From assembly GCA_911810475.1 (NCBI GenBank), contig OU461276.1, positions 2,543,501 to 2,607,500 on the forward strand: a stretch of DNA of 64,000 nucleotides, given 5' to 3'. The notes beneath the pieces are model-generated. The model was not told the DNA's origin. It did not search any database and was given only the letters and a program-made list of their open reading frames with translations. The DNA comes from Candidatus Celerinatantimonas neptuna (GTDB taxonomy: Bacteria; Pseudomonadota; Gammaproteobacteria; Enterobacterales; Celerinatantimonadaceae). Made by a program: the position numbers and the translations under genes. Shown here one piece after another: positions 19,501 through 28,860 of the stretch (the first letter of the stretch is position 1; each line of letters opens with the position of its first letter).

Positions 19501-20493
19501 ATGAAACGAATAGCTTGGCTATGTTGCTCTTTAGCAACACTGTTTATTTCGGGAATTGTTTGGGCAACGCCTACATTGACGATTTATACGTATGCCTCTT
19601 TTAATTCAAGTTGGGGGCCAGGTCCTAAACTGACCAAGTTATTTGAATCAAACTGCCATTGCCATATTAAGTGGGTTGGATTAGATGATGGTGTGACTTT
19701 GCTGAACCGGCTTCGTCTGGAGAGACAAAATACGAAAGCTGACTTAATCGTCGGACTTGATACTAACCTGATGCCTGAAGCTGAAAAGTTAAGGTTGGTT
19801 CAGCCTCATCAGGTCAACACATCAATGGTTCGTTTACCTGCTCATTGGCATAATTCTGATTTTGTTCCGTTTGACCGGGGCCAGTTTGCGTTTATTTATA
19901 ATCGCAATAAGCTGAAAAATCCTCCGACTTCTTTGCATCAGCTTGTTAATTCATTTAAAGGCACGATTATTTACGAAGATCCACGAACCAGTACGCCAGG
20001 ATTAGGCTTATTGTTATGGGTTAAATCCGTGTATGGAGACAAAGCGGCAGATGCCTGGGCAAAACTTAAATCTAAAACAGTTACGGTCACTAAAAGCTGG
20101 GGAGATGCCTATGGTATGTTTTTAAAGGGTGAGGCAGATATGGTTTTGAGCTATACCACGTCGCCTGCTTATCATGAAATTGTTGAGCATAAACAGCAAT
20201 ACCGTGCTGCATTTTTCAAAGAAGGTCATTATCAACAGGTTGAAGTTGCGGGGATTAGTGCTTATGCAAAACATCCTGAGTTGGCTCGGGCATTTCTCAA
20301 TTTCTTATTAACACCTAAGGTGCAATATATTATTGCGATGAATAACTGGATGTCACCTGTTATCGATGGCGTCAAGCTTCCGGGTGCTTTTCAGCAGATT
20401 ATTCATCCTAAAGTCCTCTCTATTTCGCCTTCAGTTGTGGCTAGACACCGCCAGGCATGGATCCGTGAGTGGCGAAGCGCAGTCAGTCACTAA
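19501..20493 (+). CDS. thiB: thiamine-binding periplasmic protein ThiB
   Basis: A 330-residue ABC transporter substrate-binding protein. The signal peptide MKRIAWLCCSLATLFISG ends with a VWA cleavage site. The mature start TPTLTIYTYASFNSSWGPGP matches the ThiB/TbpA family, as do the GLDTNLM and SWGDAYGMFLKGEADMVLSYTTSPAYH segments. It captures thiamine (and its phosphates in E. coli) in the periplasm. It overlaps thiP by 25 bases and is the first gene of thiBPQ. I saw no TPP riboswitch in the 48 bases upstream. Confidence 0.93.
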   Translation: MKRIAWLCCSLATLFISGIVWATPTLTIYTYASFNSSWGPGPKLTKLFESNCHCHIKWVGLDDGVTLLNRLRLERQNTKADLIVGLDTNLMPEAEKLRLVQPHQVNTSMVRLPAHWHNSDFVPFDRGQFAFIYNRNKLKNPPTSLHQLVNSFKGTIIYEDPRTSTPGLGLLLWVKSVYGDKAADAWAKLKSKTVTVTKSWGDAYGMFLKGEADMVLSYTTSPAYHEIVEHKQQYRAAFFKEGHYQQVEVAGISAYAKHPELARAFLNFLLTPKVQYIIAMNNWMSPVIDGVKLPGAFQQIIHPKVLSISPSVVARHRQAWIREWRSAVSH

Positions 20494-22049
20494 TTTGGGT
20501 GAGTCTCGCCACATTAGTCAGTGGCGGGATAATAACCGTAACGGTCGTACTTGCAGGTCTTGGATTATGGCAGGCAGGGCATAGTGGGGATTGGTCCCAG
20601 CTAGCGGACCCTTATTTGTGGCATGTGGTTTGGTTTAGCTTTTACGAAGCGTTATTATCGGCTGGTTTATCGTTGATTATCGGTGTTGGGCTCGGGCGAT
20701 GTCTGTTTTATCTTAAACCCGTTGGCGAGCCTTACTGGTTGTCTCTTGCCAGTGTGTGCTTTGTTGCCCCTGTCATTTTGGTTGTTTTAGGCGTTGTCGG
20801 CGCTTTTGGTCATACCGGGATATGGGCAACGATTTTTGGGCTCCATAGTTATATTTACGGGCTGGCCGGCATTTTGATTGCCCATTTGTTTTTAAATATT
20901 CCGCTGTTTATGCGCCATAGTTATCTGCTTTGGCTCTCTATTGCACCATCTCAATGGCAACAAGCTGAACAAATGGGATTATCCCCTTGGCAACGATGGC
21001 GTTATCTTGAATGGCCTTTATTACAAAGTGGTTTGCTAAGTTCTTTTCTGCTGGTTTTTTTACTGTGTTTTGGCAGTTTTACTATTGTGCTTGCTTTAGG
21101 GGGGGGGCCTGCAAATACAACACTTGAAGTTGCGATTTATCAGGCTCTGCGATATGACTTTGATCCGGGATTCGCACTGCTTTGTGCCCTTGGGCAATTA
21201 ACGATTGCAGTAGCTTTATCGATGATTCTTAAACGGGTCGAAAATGCAGCTCCAGCAACGTTTGGTCACCGCTATCAGCCTGTCTCTCAGGTATGGGAAC
21301 GCGTGTTGATGCGGGCCGGGTTATTGATCGCAGCCGTTTTTTTTGGTTCGGTCGTTATCGGAATGGCTGCGCCTTTATGGCCACTTAGTACAGCTTATTT
21401 TGCCTGGGATAAGTTGTTTGAGGCGACAGTGACAAGTCTTATTATTGCGGCCGTAAGCTGGTTGCTCTGTGCTCTGCTGTTACTCGGATTAGTCATTTTA
21501 TTAATCTATAGCTGGCATCGTTCTGGCTGGCGGTGGCTGGCCGCCTGGGTTGAATTATGGAGTTCATCGATGCTGTATTTGCCCGCTATGGTTATATCGA
21601 CGGGGGTCTTTTTCTGGCTCTGGCAAAAAGGCTGGCAGGTGAATTCAATGGGTCTTATTGCACTGATTAATGCCATGATGGCCTTGCCGTTTACCATGCG
21701 TATTTTAAGACCGGCGTTGTGGCGACTGGAGCATCATTATCACCATTTATTACAAGAGATAGATCTGGACAAAGCAACATTGATTAAAACAGTCTATATT
21801 CCGGTTCTGGCGAAGCCGTTGGCTCTGGCCAGTGCTTTCGCTCTGGTCTTGTCGCTTGGCGATATGGGGGTTATTGCGATGTTGGGGCAGGTCGGTCTTG
21901 TGACTTTACCATTGTTGGTTTATCAGCAACTGGGACATTATCAGTATGCTGCTGCCAGTGCCACCGGATTATGGCTACTTGTTTTTTGTCTGGGTATTTT
22001 TATGGTCACAGGCTGGCTTGTTAAAAAGGTTGAACATGTTAGAAGTTAA
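20469..22049 (+). CDS. thiP: thiamine ABC transporter permease ThiP
   Basis: A 526-residue fused permease with two copies of the BPD_transp_1 module and about 12 membrane segments, the ThiP architecture. EAA-like loops occur in both halves (EQMGLSPWQRWRYLEWPLL and EIDLDKATLIKTVYIPVL), where the ThiQ ATPase docks. It starts at GTG inside the end of thiB, and its stop overlaps the start of thiQ. The downstream half is complete, so the transporter should be functional. Confidence 0.93.
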   Translation: MAKRSQSLIWVSLATLVSGGIITVTVVLAGLGLWQAGHSGDWSQLADPYLWHVVWFSFYEALLSAGLSLIIGVGLGRCLFYLKPVGEPYWLSLASVCFVAPVILVVLGVVGAFGHTGIWATIFGLHSYIYGLAGILIAHLFLNIPLFMRHSYLLWLSIAPSQWQQAEQMGLSPWQRWRYLEWPLLQSGLLSSFLLVFLLCFGSFTIVLALGGGPANTTLEVAIYQALRYDFDPGFALLCALGQLTIAVALSMILKRVENAAPATFGHRYQPVSQVWERVLMRAGLLIAAVFFGSVVIGMAAPLWPLSTAYFAWDKLFEATVTSLIIAAVSWLLCALLLLGLVILLIYSWHRSGWRWLAAWVELWSSSMLYLPAMVISTGVFFWLWQKGWQVNSMGLIALINAMMALPFTMRILRPALWRLEHHYHHLLQEIDLDKATLIKTVYIPVLAKPLALASAFALVLSLGDMGVIAMLGQVGLVTLPLLVYQQLGHYQYAAASATGLWLLVFCLGIFMVTGWLVKKVEHVRS

Positions 22050-22734
22050 GCAGTTGAAAACCCGTCGCCAGGATCTTTCATTTTGTTATGACTTATATTG
22101 CCATCCGGGGGAGATTGTTGCATTACTTGGGGCCAGTGGTTGTGGTAAGTCGACATTACTGGCCATGATTGGCGGGTTTATTCCGGCAACGGGGATTTTA
22201 GAATGGCAGGGGGAGTCGTTATTAGATAAATCGGTTGCTCAAAGGCCATTAAGCAGCTTGTTTCAACACTATAATTTATTTGCGCATTTGACGATTTGGC
22301 AAAATCTTGCGCTTGGCATGAAAGGTTCATTAAAATTGAATGCTGATGAGCAGCAACGCTTGATTCAGGTCGCTAAACGGCTATCGATACAGGATTATTT
22401 GCAGCAGCGCCCTGAATCGCTTTCTGGTGGGCAAAATCAACGGGCTGCGTTAGCTCGGGCTTTGCTTCGTGAGCGACCGGTACTATTGCTGGATGAGCCT
22501 TTTAGTGCATTGGATCCGATTTTGCGTGATGAATGTCTGCATTTAGTCAGAGAGCTTTGTGATGAACATCAGCTGGCTGTTCTACTGGTGACTCACCAGT
22601 TTAGTGATGTGCGTGCAATCGCTGATGAAGTTGCATTTATTGAACATGGACGGGTTATTCAGCAGTGTTCACCGCTCGAGCTACAGAGCCATCCGGCCAG
22701 TGATGCTGTTTCGCGATATCTGTCTGTGAGTTGA
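22036..22734 (+). CDS. thiQ: thiamine ABC transporter ATPase ThiQ
   Basis: A 232-residue ABC ATPase. Walker A is GASGCGKST, the signature is LSGGQNQRAALARAL, Walker B is PVLLLDEPFSALDP, and the H-loop is VTHQ. I chose ATG 22036, which overlaps the thiP stop by 14 bases. It powers thiamine import with ThiB and ThiP. A hairpin at 22739-22758 (CCTCCG / CGGAGG) lies just after the stop but lacks a T-tract. Confidence 0.93.
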   Translation: MLEVKQLKTRRQDLSFCYDLYCHPGEIVALLGASGCGKSTLLAMIGGFIPATGILEWQGESLLDKSVAQRPLSSLFQHYNLFAHLTIWQNLALGMKGSLKLNADEQQRLIQVAKRLSIQDYLQQRPESLSGGQNQRAALARALLRERPVLLLDEPFSALDPILRDECLHLVRELCDEHQLAVLLVTHQFSDVRAIADEVAFIEHGRVIQQCSPLELQSHPASDAVSRYLSVS

Positions 22735-22828
22735 TTGACCTCCGCTCTGGACGGAGGCCATGTTGGATTACATTAACCTTAACGGCTTCTTAGTGCGCGC
22801 GTTGAGGTGTATGATTTAAATGCTCTGA

Positions 22829-24115
22829 CTATTGACGAATGAATGCATTTTTACCAGCAAATACAGCCGCCTGGCCTAATTGCTGTTCAATTCGCATCAA
22901 TTGGTTATATTTTTCAACCCGTTCGCCGCGACATGGGGCTCCTGTTTTTAGATGGCCTGCTCTGAGTGCAACTGTCATATCTGCGATAAAACTATCTGCA
23001 GTTTCGCCACTACGGTGGGAGATAAAAGCGCCCCAGTTATGTTGATGACACAGGTTTACTGCATTGAAAGTCTCACTCAGAGAACCGATCTGGTTGAGTT
23101 TGATCAATGCTGCGTTAGCCAGATCTTCATCAATACCGCGTTGGATATATTTGACATTGGTGACAAAAAGATCATCTCCGACCAGTTCAATACGACCAGC
23201 TAATTTTTGGTGAAGTATTTTCCAACCTTCCCAGTCATCTTCAGCAAGTCCGTCTTCAATCAAGACAATTGGAAATTCATCAACGAGTTTACTGTAGTAG
23301 TCGCTAAGTTGTTCGGCGTTCAGTTGTGAATCTTCGGTACGGAGCTGATAAAGCCCGTCTTTATAGAATTCACTGGAGGCCGGGTCCATACAGATGGCTA
23401 TGTCATCACCGGGTTTAAATCCTGCTTTTTCGATGGCTTTGACAATGAGTTCAAGTGGCTGGCGGTTTGATGAAACATGGGGTGCAAATCCACCTTCATC
23501 ACCAACACCGGTAGATAGCCCTTGGTCAAGCAAAACCTGTCGAAGAGCCTGATACACTTCACTTCCCCAGCGGATTGATTCACTGATACTATCGGCTCCC
23601 CATGGAGCGATCATAAACTCTTGAAAATCAGCACCTTGCCAACGAGCATGTACGCCACCATTGATAATGTTCATACATGGAACCGGCAGCAGATTTGCCC
23701 GGATGCCGCCAAGATATCGGTAGAGGGGTTGATGAGATTGCTGTGCTGCCAGCCTAGCACAAGCCAGTGACACGCCCAGAATGGCATTCGCGCCTAACCG
23801 GGATTTATTTTCCGTACCGTCTAAATCAATCATGATTTTGTCAATACTGGCTTGATCCTGGACGTCTAAGCCGATGAGCGCTCCTTGAATTTCATCATTA
23901 ATGCTTTGTACTGCCTGGAGAACCCCTTTTCCGCCGAATCGGGTTTTATCACCATCGCGTCGTTCAATAGCTTCGCGTGAACCGGTACTTGCTCCGGATG
24001 GAACTGAAGCACGAGCCATGCGGCCCACATGGTCGTATACATCGACTTCGATGGTCGGATTACCCCGTGAATCAAGAATTTCCCGAGCAGAAATGGATTG
24101 GATCTGAGTATTCAT
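22829..24115 (-). CDS. eno: enolase, possibly an accessory paralogue
   Basis: A 428-residue 2-phosphoglycerate dehydratase. Family motifs are DSRGNPTIEVDV, PSGASTGSREA, NIINGGVHA, GDEGGFAP, IEDGLAEDDWEG, GDDLFVTN, LIKLNQIGS, and ISHRSGET, which together supply the Mg2+ ligands and catalytic Lys and Glu. Several blocks deviate from E. coli Eno (HARWQGADFQEF, KTGAPCRGERV). It lies 9 bases downstream of a universal stress protein gene, behind a strong AGGAGG site, instead of following pyrG. This suggests either a rearranged housekeeping gene or a second enolase co-expressed under stress. A genome search for another eno would decide. Confidence 0.92.
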   Translation of the reverse strand: MNTQIQSISAREILDSRGNPTIEVDVYDHVGRMARASVPSGASTGSREAIERRDGDKTRFGGKGVLQAVQSINDEIQGALIGLDVQDQASIDKIMIDLDGTENKSRLGANAILGVSLACARLAAQQSHQPLYRYLGGIRANLLPVPCMNIINGGVHARWQGADFQEFMIAPWGADSISESIRWGSEVYQALRQVLLDQGLSTGVGDEGGFAPHVSSNRQPLELIVKAIEKAGFKPGDDIAICMDPASSEFYKDGLYQLRTEDSQLNAEQLSDYYSKLVDEFPIVLIEDGLAEDDWEGWKILHQKLAGRIELVGDDLFVTNVKYIQRGIDEDLANAALIKLNQIGSLSETFNAVNLCHQHNWGAFISHRSGETADSFIADMTVALRAGHLKTGAPCRGERVEKYNQLMRIEQQLGQAAVFAGKNAFIRQ

Positions 24116-24124
24116 AAATCCTCC

Positions 24125-24562
24125 TTAGAGGTTAGAGTCATTAGGGATGTGTTGGACCAGCACATCAATCGTTAGATGGTTTATAAATTCAAACGAGTAA
24201 GAGGACATGACACCAAATAACCTGTTTTTGTGGCCGACGATGACCAGATCGATGTCACGCTCTTCAATTAAATTTTCGATATCTTTGAATCGGGCAATGG
24301 AAACAATTTCCTTTATGGATACGGGAAAATCTATCGACTTGGCTAATTCACTTAAAAGTTGCTTGGCCTGAATCACATGCTTTGATTGCTCGGTCAAAAT
24401 GGTATTGTCATTGACATATTGAAGCTCTCTGTAATCAGAACTGATATGGCCCACAGTAATCTGTGTGCCCAGTGTATGAGCCATCTTGCAACCATGGTTG
24501 AGTAAAATTTTTCCGTCAACTTCATCGTGAGCTAAAACCAGCGCATGTTTGTAATAGGTCAT
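24125..24562 (-). CDS. universal stress protein, UspA family
   Basis: A 145-residue single Usp domain. The N-terminal strand HALVLAHDEVDGK and the late IDLVIVGHKN and a C-terminal strand TIDVLVQHIP correspond to the Usp alpha/beta fold. The ATP-binding G-2x-G-9x-G motif is not clearly present, so it is closer to the non-ATP-binding UspA group. A GGAGGT ribosome site precedes the ATG. It is the first gene of a two-gene unit with the enolase gene. Expression in stasis or anaerobiosis is typical of the family but not shown here. Confidence 0.85.
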   Translation of the reverse strand: MTYYKHALVLAHDEVDGKILLNHGCKMAHTLGTQITVGHISSDYRELQYVNDNTILTEQSKHVIQAKQLLSELAKSIDFPVSIKEIVSIARFKDIENLIEERDIDLVIVGHKNRLFGVMSSYSFEFINHLTIDVLVQHIPNDSNL

Positions 24563-24905
24563 GAGAACCTCCAGATGGTGTCGTCGATACTAAGAGTATG
24601 GTGCGGTAAAGAATATAAATTGCGAGTACGGTCAAAAATTAAAAGGAACAGTGTATTGCTAACTAACTGTGAATAAGACCATTGGTTGAGGAACATCCCG
24701 ATACAACTCCTTCAATAATAAGAGGACATATCAGGTGCCATCATCCGGGAGAACCGGCGGTTGAATCGGTGGAACACCATCACCGTTCATAAAAAACTAC
24801 TCTCATTTAGAAAGCAGTGCAAGTATATATTATCCCCTAAGTTAGTTCTTATCAGTGTAATCAGAAATATGTCTTTGATATGACCAAAAAGGGGAAAATA
24901 TATTT
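24563..24905. other. intergenic region between cfa and usp-eno
   Basis: This 343-base stretch holds the 3' side of the Cfa-like gene and the promoter region of the usp-eno pair on the minus strand. Short inverted repeats (GGTG / CACC with CCGG arms inside, about 24734-24783) could form a terminator for the lipid operon, but no T-tract follows. No ORF was supported. Confidence 0.4.
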
Positions 24906-26147
24906 TTACTGGTGAGTCAGTGTGAACTGGCATACGCCGGTGTTACTGCTTGCAAAGCCTGCTTCAGAGTATGCCAGGTAAAAATTCCAGAGTCTGAAAA
25001 ATTGAGAATTGAAACCGAGTGTTTGAGAGTGTTTCTGTCGGTATTGTTGTAGGCGGTGATACCATGCCCGAAGTGTCCAGATATAATGTTCGCGCATATC
25101 AAGATAGTCGGTGATTTGCAGATTGTATTTGGTAAAGAGTGTTTTTAATACGGATTCACAAGGGAGAAATCCTCCGGGGAATACCAACTGCTGAATAAAA
25201 TCGGTATTTTTTCGATAGCTTTGATAACGTTTGTCGGCAATAGTTATCGACTGGAGAAGCATCATTCCTCCGGGTTTGAGACGTTTACTACATTGGCGGA
25301 TAAAAAGTGGCAGATATGTTTCACCAACTGCTTCGATCATTTCAATAGACACCAATTTATCATAATATCCGTGTAGATCACGGTAATCCCGGTTTAATAC
25401 TTGGATTTTGTTTTCTAACCCAAGTTGGTGGATTTGTTCACAGCAATACTGATATTGCTGATCTGATATAGTGGTTGTTGTAACCTGGCACCCGTAATGC
25501 TGAGCCGCATAAATAGCTAATCCTCCCCAACCTGTGCCGATTTCGAGCAGGTGATCGTCGCTGGTGAGTTGAAGCTGCTTGCTGATACGTTTTATTTTTT
25601 GTTGCTGGGCCTGTTCTAAGCCGTTTTCTGGGTGCTGTGGGTTAATGCTTGATTCGTCAAATAATGCACATGAATATTGCATCTGTTTATCCAGAAACGT
25701 GCTGTAAAAATAATTGCCCAGATCATAGTGAGATAGAATGTTTCGTTTGGCTTGCGATTTGCGGTTTTTGTGTTGTTTGTAGCGCAGTTTGGCTGTCCAC
25801 TGCGCTAATTTTGAGATCCCTGATTCGAGTTTATCCAGTCTGGCCTGATTGAATGCTGCTATTTTTAAAAGCGCATGAAGATCGCTGGTTTTCCATAAAC
25901 CTTCAATATATGTTTCAGCCGCTTCAATGCTTCCACCACTAATGATTCTTTCGTATACACATGGATCGTGAATGATAATATCGATAATTTGGTCTGATTG
26001 TGGATCGCCCAATAGTTCTGTTGAATGATGCGACTGTAATCGGATCTTAGCTCCTACCAGATTAGCAAGAAAACGGGTGAATAGAGTTTTGGCTATTTTC
26101 CTTTTAGGATTAAACCAGTTTAAAGGAAGTCGTCGGGTTTTTAACAT
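24906..26147 (-). CDS. cfa: cyclopropane-fatty-acyl-phospholipid synthase family methyltransferase
   Basis: A 413-residue SAM-dependent lipid methyltransferase. It has the N-terminal lipid-binding part, NILSHYDLGNYFYSTFLDKQMQYSCALF typical of Cfa (positions about 135-162), SAM motif I LLEIGTGWGGLAIYAA, and VSIEMIEAVGE. Cfa-type enzymes add a methylene bridge across acyl-chain double bonds of membrane phospholipids. The operon context with an FAD oxidoreductase and DUF1365 marks the paralogue subgroup, whose product may differ (methylated or further modified fatty acids). It is the last gene of the operon, 36 bases after DUF1365. Confidence 0.88.
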   Translation of the reverse strand: MLKTRRLPLNWFNPKRKIAKTLFTRFLANLVGAKIRLQSHHSTELLGDPQSDQIIDIIIHDPCVYERIISGGSIEAAETYIEGLWKTSDLHALLKIAAFNQARLDKLESGISKLAQWTAKLRYKQHKNRKSQAKRNILSHYDLGNYFYSTFLDKQMQYSCALFDESSINPQHPENGLEQAQQQKIKRISKQLQLTSDDHLLEIGTGWGGLAIYAAQHYGCQVTTTTISDQQYQYCCEQIHQLGLENKIQVLNRDYRDLHGYYDKLVSIEMIEAVGETYLPLFIRQCSKRLKPGGMMLLQSITIADKRYQSYRKNTDFIQQLVFPGGFLPCESVLKTLFTKYNLQITDYLDMREHYIWTLRAWYHRLQQYRQKHSQTLGFNSQFFRLWNFYLAYSEAGFASSNTGVCQFTLTHQ

Positions 26148-26183
26148 ATGGGGATTTTAACCTCTCTTTATTGTGCTGTTGGG

Positions 26184-26888
26184 TCAAGGATGTGGGTAGA
26201 CAGGGGTCCGTTTAAGCCATAGCCGGAATGCCTGGTAATAGATCCCTGCCATAATTTTTAAAGTTTGTGCCGGATAACGATGAACCATATCTATAAGAGA
26301 ATTGTGATCAAGAGGCTGACGGGTCAGTTTGATCCCTGCTGAAAATTCACATTGTTGGCGGTAGCAGTCAATTCTGATTTTTATGGTTTTATGGAGTTCG
26401 ATGTGCCAGCGATATTGCATCTGAACCGGGTTAAATGGTGAGACGTGAAATGCTTTTTGAACGGGTTCCAGATGGTGCAGATTAAGGCAGTAATAGTGCT
26501 TTTCTAACCAGGGCGTATTCGTTACTTCTGCAATTAAATAATCGAATTTTTCAAAGTCGCCGTAAAGAATAAAATTAACCGGGCTGAAATAGATGCCGCA
26601 CCAGCGTATTTGTGCCATTAACACAATTCTTTGAGGCTGATAATCGGGAACAAATTCAGCAAGTCTGGCTCGGGCTTTTTCATGGAGAGAATCGGAGGTT
26701 TTGCCCAGATAATCGCGTGTGTTTAAACGCGGCCACATCCAGAAAATATCTTTAAGCATTGCTTGAATTTCATTGATTTCATCGAGATCGAGCCATAAGT
26801 AGCTCATTTTATAGCAAAATTGATGGTGGATCGGATGTCGGCGGACATGATAGGTTAATCCTGTTGCGATAGCTGAATTAAGACTCAT
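26184..26888 (-). CDS. DUF1365 family protein
   Basis: A 234-residue member of DUF1365, identified from [26 protein letters not shown] at the N-terminus, the NPVNFILYG-like block ([26 protein letters not shown]), and the C-terminal [23 protein letters not shown]. No biochemical role is established. It regularly sits between a flavin amine-oxidase-like gene and a Cfa-like methyltransferase, as here. Its start overlaps the preceding gene by 4 bases. A role in lipid-chain modification or its delivery to the enzyme is inference. Confidence 0.88.
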   Translation of the reverse strand: MSLNSAIATGLTYHVRRHPIHHQFCYKMSYLWLDLDEINEIQAMLKDIFWMWPRLNTRDYLGKTSDSLHEKARARLAEFVPDYQPQRIVLMAQIRWCGIYFSPVNFILYGDFEKFDYLIAEVTNTPWLEKHYYCLNLHHLEPVQKAFHVSPFNPVQMQYRWHIELHKTIKIRIDCYRQQCEFSAGIKLTRQPLDHNSLIDMVHRYPAQTLKIMAGIYYQAFRLWLKRTPVYPHP

Positions 26889-28141
26889 AAAATATCGCCT
26901 CCTAGTGCTTTTGACAGATCATGGGCACTCCTTACACCATCTTCGTGAAAGCCGTTATACCAATATGCGCCACAAAACCAGCTGTGATTTTTGCCATTTA
27001 TTTCGTGCCGGCGCAGCTGGAATGTCGGAGTTTGATTGTTGAACTGAGGATGTTCGTAATTCAATTTTTCCAAAATTGTTTGGGGATTAATGGGCGAAGA
27101 AGGGTTTAATGTGACAATAAAAGGGATTGAGCTATTAAGCCCTTGTAATCGGTTCATATCATAGCTCACGGTGGCTGGAAGGTCTTTTTGTGTCTGGTTT
27201 GGCGATAATCGATAGTTCCAGCTGGCTTTGACATGTTCAAGAGTGGGGAGCTGACTGACATCTTGATGAAGAAGCACGTCGTTGGATTGATAGCGTAACC
27301 CTTTAAGGATTTCTTGTTCCTGATGAGTTGCCTGGTGGCCAAGAATGTCCAAAGCCTGTTCACTATGACAGGCAAAGATGACTTCATCTCCTTGCCATTG
27401 CCAATGATCCTGACTAGTTAATGTCACTCCTTCATCCGAACGTTCGATGGATATGATGCGGGTGTTCAGTCTTATTTTATCCGCACACTCGGCTAATAAT
27501 GGTGCGATATATTGTTTTGACCCTCCGGGAATAACATACCACTGTGGACGATTCATGATATCCAGTAATCCGTGGTGATTAAAAAAACGGGCAAAAAAAC
27601 GCATTGAAAACTGTTGAATGTCATTTAATGAAGCTGACCAGATAGCAGCCCCCATGGGAAGTAGGTAATTGCTGGCAAATAAGTCAGAAAAGTGATGCTG
27701 TTCTAAAAACTGACCAACGGATATACCTGCCGGGATATCTGTTGCACGTTTTGCCTGTTTATTGAAACGGATGACTTCATAAATGAAATGGTAAAACCAG
27801 GGTCGGAGCAGGTTGCGTCTTTGGCCGAACAATGTATTGAGGTTATGACCATTGTATTGAAGATCCAAAGTTGGGTTGACCACACTGAAACTCATTTCTG
27901 TTTCTTTTCGTCCAATATGAATCCGATTGAGTAACCGGTTAAATAATGGATATGTCCGATTATTGAATACGATGAATCCGGTATCAATTTCAAATCGTTG
28001 CCCTTGAATATGAATGGTTTTGGTCGCTGTATGACCACCAGGTTCTGGATTTTGCTCCAGTAAGAGAATCTCATGGTGGCGACTTAGCAGATGGGCACAG
28101 GTCATACCTGAAATTCCGGAGCCGATAATTGCTATTTTCAT
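26885..28141 (-). CDS. FAD-dependent amine oxidase/desaturase-like oxidoreductase
   Basis: A 418-residue flavoprotein. The N-terminal FAD-binding motif [20 protein letters not shown] is followed by [14 protein letters not shown] and a C-terminal [19 protein letters not shown] that closes the FAD site. It belongs to the NAD(P)-binding amine-oxidase superfamily used for desaturation or oxidation of hydrophobic substrates. The overlap with both neighbours (4 bases each) and the Cfa-like partner point to oxidation of membrane acyl chains. Direct substrate evidence is absent. Confidence 0.87.
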   Translation of the reverse strand: MKIAIIGSGISGMTCAHLLSRHHEILLLEQNPEPGGHTATKTIHIQGQRFEIDTGFIVFNNRTYPLFNRLLNRIHIGRKETEMSFSVVNPTLDLQYNGHNLNTLFGQRRNLLRPWFYHFIYEVIRFNKQAKRATDIPAGISVGQFLEQHHFSDLFASNYLLPMGAAIWSASLNDIQQFSMRFFARFFNHHGLLDIMNRPQWYVIPGGSKQYIAPLLAECADKIRLNTRIISIERSDEGVTLTSQDHWQWQGDEVIFACHSEQALDILGHQATHQEQEILKGLRYQSNDVLLHQDVSQLPTLEHVKASWNYRLSPNQTQKDLPATVSYDMNRLQGLNSSIPFIVTLNPSSPINPQTILEKLNYEHPQFNNQTPTFQLRRHEINGKNHSWFCGAYWYNGFHEDGVRSAHDLSKALGGDIL

Positions 28142-28860
28142 CGTTTTTCCTGTTTAGCCAGATAACGACAGATTGCGTTTTGCCAGCTAACTGGCAGTAT
28201 CGATAAAGTTTTCAGTATCCAGTAAAGTGGCCAGGGGAACGCGATATGCCATGATTTTCCAGTCAGTCTGCGACGGATAATTTTGGATGCTTTTTCACAA
28301 GAGAGTAACCATGGCATTTGGAATGGGTTTTGCCTTGTTAGTGGTGTGTCGACAAAACCTGGCTCGATGTAGTAGATATTGATTTGCCGGGGAGGGAGGT
28401 CGGTTCGAAGGACCTTAGCTAATTGGTAAAGTCCAGCTTTACTTGCGCCATATCCGGCTGAACGGGTAAAAGGAAGATATCTGGCCAAACTTCCCATGAG
28501 AGCCAGTTTGCTTGGTGTGTCAAATTTAAGCCACAAGGCTTCAAGACAATAACCGATGCTCTGTAAATTAACCGCGATGACATTGGCATAGGCTTGTCCA
28601 TCAAATTGTTGGTAATCATGATAATTACAGATCCCAGCCCCCAGGATGACCAGCTGCAGCGGTGGAAGCTTGGCAAAGCTTAACTGCACTTGCTGAGCGT
28701 CAGTCAGCTCGACTTCAATGGTATGAATTTGATGAACGGCTAAATTGGCTAATGCCTGCGTATTGCGCCCACAGGCCCAGACCTGATGTCCTTCTTTTTT
28801 ATAATCAAGGGCGAGTTGGTATCCGATTCCTGAAGTGGCCCCGGTGATTAGAATATTCAC
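28138..28860 (-). CDS. short-chain dehydrogenase/reductase
   Basis: A 240-residue SDR. NAD(P)-binding motif GATSGIGYQLA is at the N-terminus, LGAGICN replaces the NNAG block, and the catalytic Ser/Tyr/Lys are in MGSLARYLPFTRSAGYGASKAG. Starts at GTG within TAGTG, sharing a base with the stop of the preceding gene. The C-terminal region LYWILKTLSILPVSW may be membrane-associated. It likely oxidises or reduces a lipid-derived alcohol or ketone in this operon, by inference. Confidence 0.85.
   Translation of the reverse strand: MNILITGATSGIGYQLALDYKKEGHQVWACGRNTQALANLAVHQIHTIEVELTDAQQVQLSFAKLPPLQLVILGAGICNYHDYQQFDGQAYANVIAVNLQSIGYCLEALWLKFDTPSKLALMGSLARYLPFTRSAGYGASKAGLYQLAKVLRTDLPPRQINIYYIEPGFVDTPLTRQNPFQMPWLLSCEKASKIIRRRLTGKSWHIAFPWPLYWILKTLSILPVSWQNAICRYLAKQEKR

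Noticed and set aside
22739-22758. CCTCCG / CGGAGG hairpin as thiQ terminator
   Set aside because: Only six base pairs and no T-tract on either strand, so not listed as a separate terminator.
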